From: Candidatus Aminicenantota bacterium
GTDB taxonomy: Bacteria; Acidobacteriota; Aminicenantia; UBA2199
DNA: 8,059 nt
Direction: 5' to 3'
NCBI GenBank assembly: GCA_024644125.1
Contig: JAHELQ010000195.1
Location: forward strand, 860-8,918
Below are positions 5,686 through 8,059 of the stretch, piece by piece. The notes under the pieces are model-generated. The model was not told where the DNA came from. It saw only the letters and a list, made by a program, of their open reading frames with translations, and ran no database searches. The position numbers and the translations under genes were made by a program. Numbering within the stretch: the first letter of the stretch is position 1; every line of letters starts with the position of its first letter.

Positions 5686-6846
5686 ATGGGCGTCCGGTTA
5701 GGTATCGATGTGTTGTTGGATGATGTGGATGATGTGCTGGGCGGGAAAAACGCGGTACTCATTACCGGTAGCAGCAATGTGGATTCCGCCGGTAAACCTG
5801 TGTACCAGCAATTGAAGCGGCATCTCGGCAAACGGTTGCAGGGCGTCTGGTCGTTGCAACACGGTTTTATGATTGATAAGCAGGACAATATGATTTTGTC
5901 CGATTCATTCTACTTCAAAGAGTGGGATCTTCACATTCGAAGCCTGTACGGCCGGCGATTGTTACCGGACGATGATTGGCTCGATGGGCTCGATACCGTC
6001 ATCGTCGATGTGTTTGATGTGGGAACCAGGGTATACACATTTATCAATCATGTGCTGATGGTGATGAAGCGGTTTTCCGGCAAAGATGTCGAATTTCTTG
6101 TGCTTGACCGCCCCAATCCGTTGGGGGGGATCGATTGTGAAGGGAATGTAGCTGACCGGGATTATTTTAGTATTGTAGGCCAGTTACCGGTTCCTATGCG
6201 CCACAGCCTGACCGCCGGAGAATTCCTGGCATTTGGGATTCGTTATTACCGACTCGAAATCGCTTGCCGGATCATACAATTGTGGGGGTGGGACCGCCGT
6301 GATTTTTTTGAAGGCCTCTGGACCTATCCGTCCCCCAATATGCCGGCGCTTAATACTGCCCTTGTGTATCCTGGAGCAGTTCTCCTGGAGGGGACCAATC
6401 TTTCGGAAGGCCGGGGTACGACCCGCCCTTTCGAATTTGTCGGCGCTCCGTACCTGGATGCCGGCCTTTTGATCGATGACCTCGATGAGTCGGGGCTAAA
6501 AGGCGTGGAATTTGTTCCCATTTATTTCAAGCCGGAATTCTCGAAATTTTCTGGAGATATATGTAAAGGAATATTGGTCTGCCCTCTGGATCCATTGGTC
6601 TTTCGTAGTTTTGCTGTGTATTATGAAATTATACGCCTTGTGCGCCGCCGCTATCCGGGACAATTCGAATGGAAACAACCTCCATATGAATTTGAATATC
6701 AACGGCTTCCTGTCGATATGATCAATGCCTCCGATACAGTCCGGCTGGCTCTGGAAAATGATATTCCGTTCCGGGAGTTCGAAGCGGATTTCGTTTCTGA
6801 ACTCGAATCCTTCCGCGAGATTGTGGGGGAGTCGTTACTCTATTGA
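5686..6846 (+). CDS. NamZ/DUF1343 family protein (exo-beta-N-acetylmuramidase-like, GH171)
   Basis: The 386-residue protein shows the DUF1343 signature throughout: LGIDVLLDD (5-13), LITGSSNVDS (25-34), VFDVGTRVYTFI, LDRPNPLGG (140-148), PMRHSLTAGEF, YPSPNMPALNTALVYPG and EGTNLSEGRGTTRPFE (235-250). It ends with the characteristic LLY. Bacillus NamZ in this family removes terminal N-acetylmuramic acid from peptidoglycan fragments, which suggests a cell-wall recycling role here. No signal peptide is visible, and the protein starts right at the conserved domain, so it is probably cytoplasmic. The usual PEHG motif reads LQHG (57-60) and is followed by KQDNM (65-69). Gln58 therefore stands where most members have the Glu thought to be catalytic, so the activity is uncertain. 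The ATG is 6 nt after the lolC-like stop, with no clear Shine-Dalgarno. Confidence 0.87.
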   Translation: MGVRLGIDVLLDDVDDVLGGKNAVLITGSSNVDSAGKPVYQQLKRHLGKRLQGVWSLQHGFMIDKQDNMILSDSFYFKEWDLHIRSLYGRRLLPDDDWLDGLDTVIVDVFDVGTRVYTFINHVLMVMKRFSGKDVEFLVLDRPNPLGGIDCEGNVADRDYFSIVGQLPVPMRHSLTAGEFLAFGIRYYRLEIACRIIQLWGWDRRDFFEGLWTYPSPNMPALNTALVYPGAVLLEGTNLSEGRGTTRPFEFVGAPYLDAGLLIDDLDESGLKGVEFVPIYFKPEFSKFSGDICKGILVCPLDPLVFRSFAVYYEIIRLVRRRYPGQFEWKQPPYEFEYQRLPVDMINASDTVRLALENDIPFREFEADFVSELESFREIVGESLLY

Positions 6847-6868
6847 CGGGACAATCGGCCACCGCTTG

Positions 6869-6897
6869 TTGTGTTTTACCGATTTAGATATTATAAT
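6869..6897 (+). promoter_or_regulatory. Possible promoter abutting the HAMP-receptor start codon
   Basis: A perfect TATAAT (6892-6897) is preceded at 17 bp by TTGTGT (6869-6874), which matches three of six -35 positions. The -10 box touches the ATG at 6898. A transcript from it would begin near 6904, where an in-frame GTG lies. If this promoter is real, the mRNA would be leaderless with a GTG start, or the real start is elsewhere. The AT-rich composition makes a chance match possible. Confidence 0.33.
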
Positions 6898-8059
6898 ATG
6901 AAAGTGTTTAGCCGAATAAAAAAAATCGATCTATTAATTGCCCTGTTATTTCTTTTATCCGTGGTTACGTATATCATCGGGGCAAACTCGGCCTTCCAGT
7001 TTTTTTCGCTGGTTTTCGTCGTTGTATCCGGCTCGCGATTGTTCATCCTTTTTAAGCGTAAAATTCTCTGGAAAACCAGCAATCGGTTGGTATTCTCCGG
7101 TTTGTTTTTTGTCGTGACTCCGATTGTTTTGATTTCCATCTTCTTTCTGTCGATTATTTATATTATTATCGCGCAATACGGAGTTATTATCGTCGATAAT
7201 ATGGTGAAGCGGCAACTCACCGATTACGAGCGTACTGTAGATCTATATCTGGCGATGGGCGACCGTAATGCGATGGAGCGGAGAACCCGGAGTTGGACAA
7301 AATACCGTCCGCCGAATCTGGCGGCCATTTTTTTTGAACGGGATGAGCAAGGCTATAGCGAGTTTTTCCGGTATCCTGAAAATATGGATTTCAAGAATTT
7401 GAAGATTCACCAGTTTACCGGGTATTTCAAGTTAAACGACCACCTCTATTTGGGAGTGTTCAAGAAAGAACGAGATTTCGCCGTATTGATTTCAATGAGG
7501 CTCAACGAGAACTTTCTTACTAACCTCTCTTCTATCAGCGATTTAAAAATCAAATTGGTGGATCTCACCGATATGGAAAATAGCGGGCAAAAGATCCAGA
7601 ATATCTCCAGAGTGGCGGATTCATCACTCGATATCGGGTTATTCCCCTGGCCGTACCGCTTTAAATTCATTGATTTTGACGCAGCCCAGTCGCAGTCTAC
7701 CAATATTGTGGAAAAGGAACACTATTATTATTTGATGATCGATTACGACAAGTTGTTCCGGAAAATCCGCGGATTGGGCTTCGGCTCTGTGTCAATGAAT
7801 ATACAGAAGTTTATCTATTTCCTGGTGGGATTGTTTGCCTTTTTTATCATCATCTCCTTTTTTGCCGGATATCGGATCATCCGCGTTATCACAAAATCCA
7901 TCAATCAGATTTCCAAAGGAACGCAGCGGATCCGGAAAGGGGATTTTTCGGTTCGTATCAAAATCAAATCCGGGGATCAATTACAATACCTGGCGGAATC
8001 TTTCAACGAGATGGCTTCGGGTATCCACCGGTTGTTGATTGAAGAAAAAGAACGGCAGA
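6898..8059 (+). CDS. Membrane receptor with HAMP domain, output domain beyond the edge (partial)
   Basis: The frame is open from ATG 6898 to the right edge (387 complete codons). Three hydrophobic segments lie at about 11-30, 33-52 and 65-95. An extracytoplasmic region of about 205 residues (about 96-300) follows, then TM4 at about 305-325 (FIYFLVGLFAFFIIISFFAG). A HAMP linker follows at about 326-380: an RIIRVITKSINQISKGTQRI first helix, RKGDFSVRI, then GDQLQYLAESFNEMA. The last visible residues, RLLIEEKERQ, are the kind of segue that leads into a SpoIIE/PP2C phosphatase (RsbU type) or an NtrY-like histidine kinase. The visible part cannot decide. I do not recognise the sensor domain. The ATG has no Shine-Dalgarno, and the only in-frame upstream alternative before the TGA at 6844 is GTG 6871, also without one. 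It lies 51 nt after the previous stop, so it may be cotranscribed or use the promoter candidate at 6869-6897. Confidence 0.85.
   Translation, partial: MKVFSRIKKIDLLIALLFLLSVVTYIIGANSAFQFFSLVFVVVSGSRLFILFKRKILWKTSNRLVFSGLFFVVTPIVLISIFFLSIIYIIIAQYGVIIVDNMVKRQLTDYERTVDLYLAMGDRNAMERRTRSWTKYRPPNLAAIFFERDEQGYSEFFRYPENMDFKNLKIHQFTGYFKLNDHLYLGVFKKERDFAVLISMRLNENFLTNLSSISDLKIKLVDLTDMENSGQKIQNISRVADSSLDIGLFPWPYRFKFIDFDAAQSQSTNIVEKEHYYYLMIDYDKLFRKIRGLGFGSVSMNIQKFIYFLVGLFAFFIIISFFAGYRIIRVITKSINQISKGTQRIRKGDFSVRIKIKSGDQLQYLAESFNEMASGIHRLLIEEKERQ

Noticed and set aside
6891..7215. Minus-strand frames over the HAMP-receptor start
   Set aside because: The + strand frame encodes convincing transmembrane segments continuous with a HAMP domain, so the antisense frames are shadows.
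1..8059. CRISPR array, tRNA, rRNA, insertion sequence or attachment site
   Set aside because: I saw no regularly spaced repeats, tRNA-like cloverleaf, rRNA-like stretch or transposase frame. The gaps between genes are all under 200 nt and are accounted for above.

Overview
The window reads almost entirely on the + strand and looks like a chromosomal housekeeping region of an anaerobic, two-membraned (Gram-negative) bacterium. The anaerobe inference rests on the C-terminus of an aldehyde:ferredoxin oxidoreductase (AOR) at the left edge. The two-membrane inference rests on a LolC-type lipoprotein-release permease and a lipoprotein-type solute-binding protein. I cannot fix the phylum. The mix of AOR, lysS next to a lolC-like gene, a NamZ/DUF1343 protein and a HAMP receptor would fit Acidobacteriota/Aminicenantota-like or deltaproteobacterial relatives, but that is low-confidence inference.

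Layout: (i) 1-272, the last 89 codons of the AOR-family gene, whose stop codon lies inside an AT-rich hairpin. (ii) 273-418, a gap with a weak promoter candidate and a strong Shine-Dalgarno sequence. (iii) 419-1255, a monocistronic-looking amino-acid-type periplasmic binding lipoprotein without adjacent permease or ATPase, closed by a good rho-independent terminator (1292-1324). (iv) A sigma70-like promoter with a consensus -35 box (1388-1416) that starts a very tight gene chain: ribH, nusB, a transglutaminase-fold protein, lysS, a lolC-like permease and a NamZ/DUF1343 protein. The junctions are 1-nt overlap, 1-nt overlap, 10-nt gap, 4-nt overlap and 6-nt gap, so this is almost certainly one operon of about 5.4 kb. 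(v) After a 51-nt gap, a membrane receptor with a HAMP domain begins at about 6898 and runs off the right edge; its output domain is not visible.

The operon mixes flavin synthesis (RibH), transcription antitermination (NusB), tRNA charging (LysS) and envelope functions (a LolC-like permease, a possible peptidoglycan sugar hydrolase and a transglutaminase-like protein). The first part is ordinary housekeeping. The points worth a second look are the uncharacterised transglutaminase-like gene locked between nusB and lysS, the Glu-to-Gln change in the NamZ active-site motif, the LolC-like permease without a neighbouring lolD, and the unusual start region of the HAMP receptor. I found no RNA gene, CRISPR array, insertion sequence or phage-like element, and nothing I would call a new multi-gene system with confidence.
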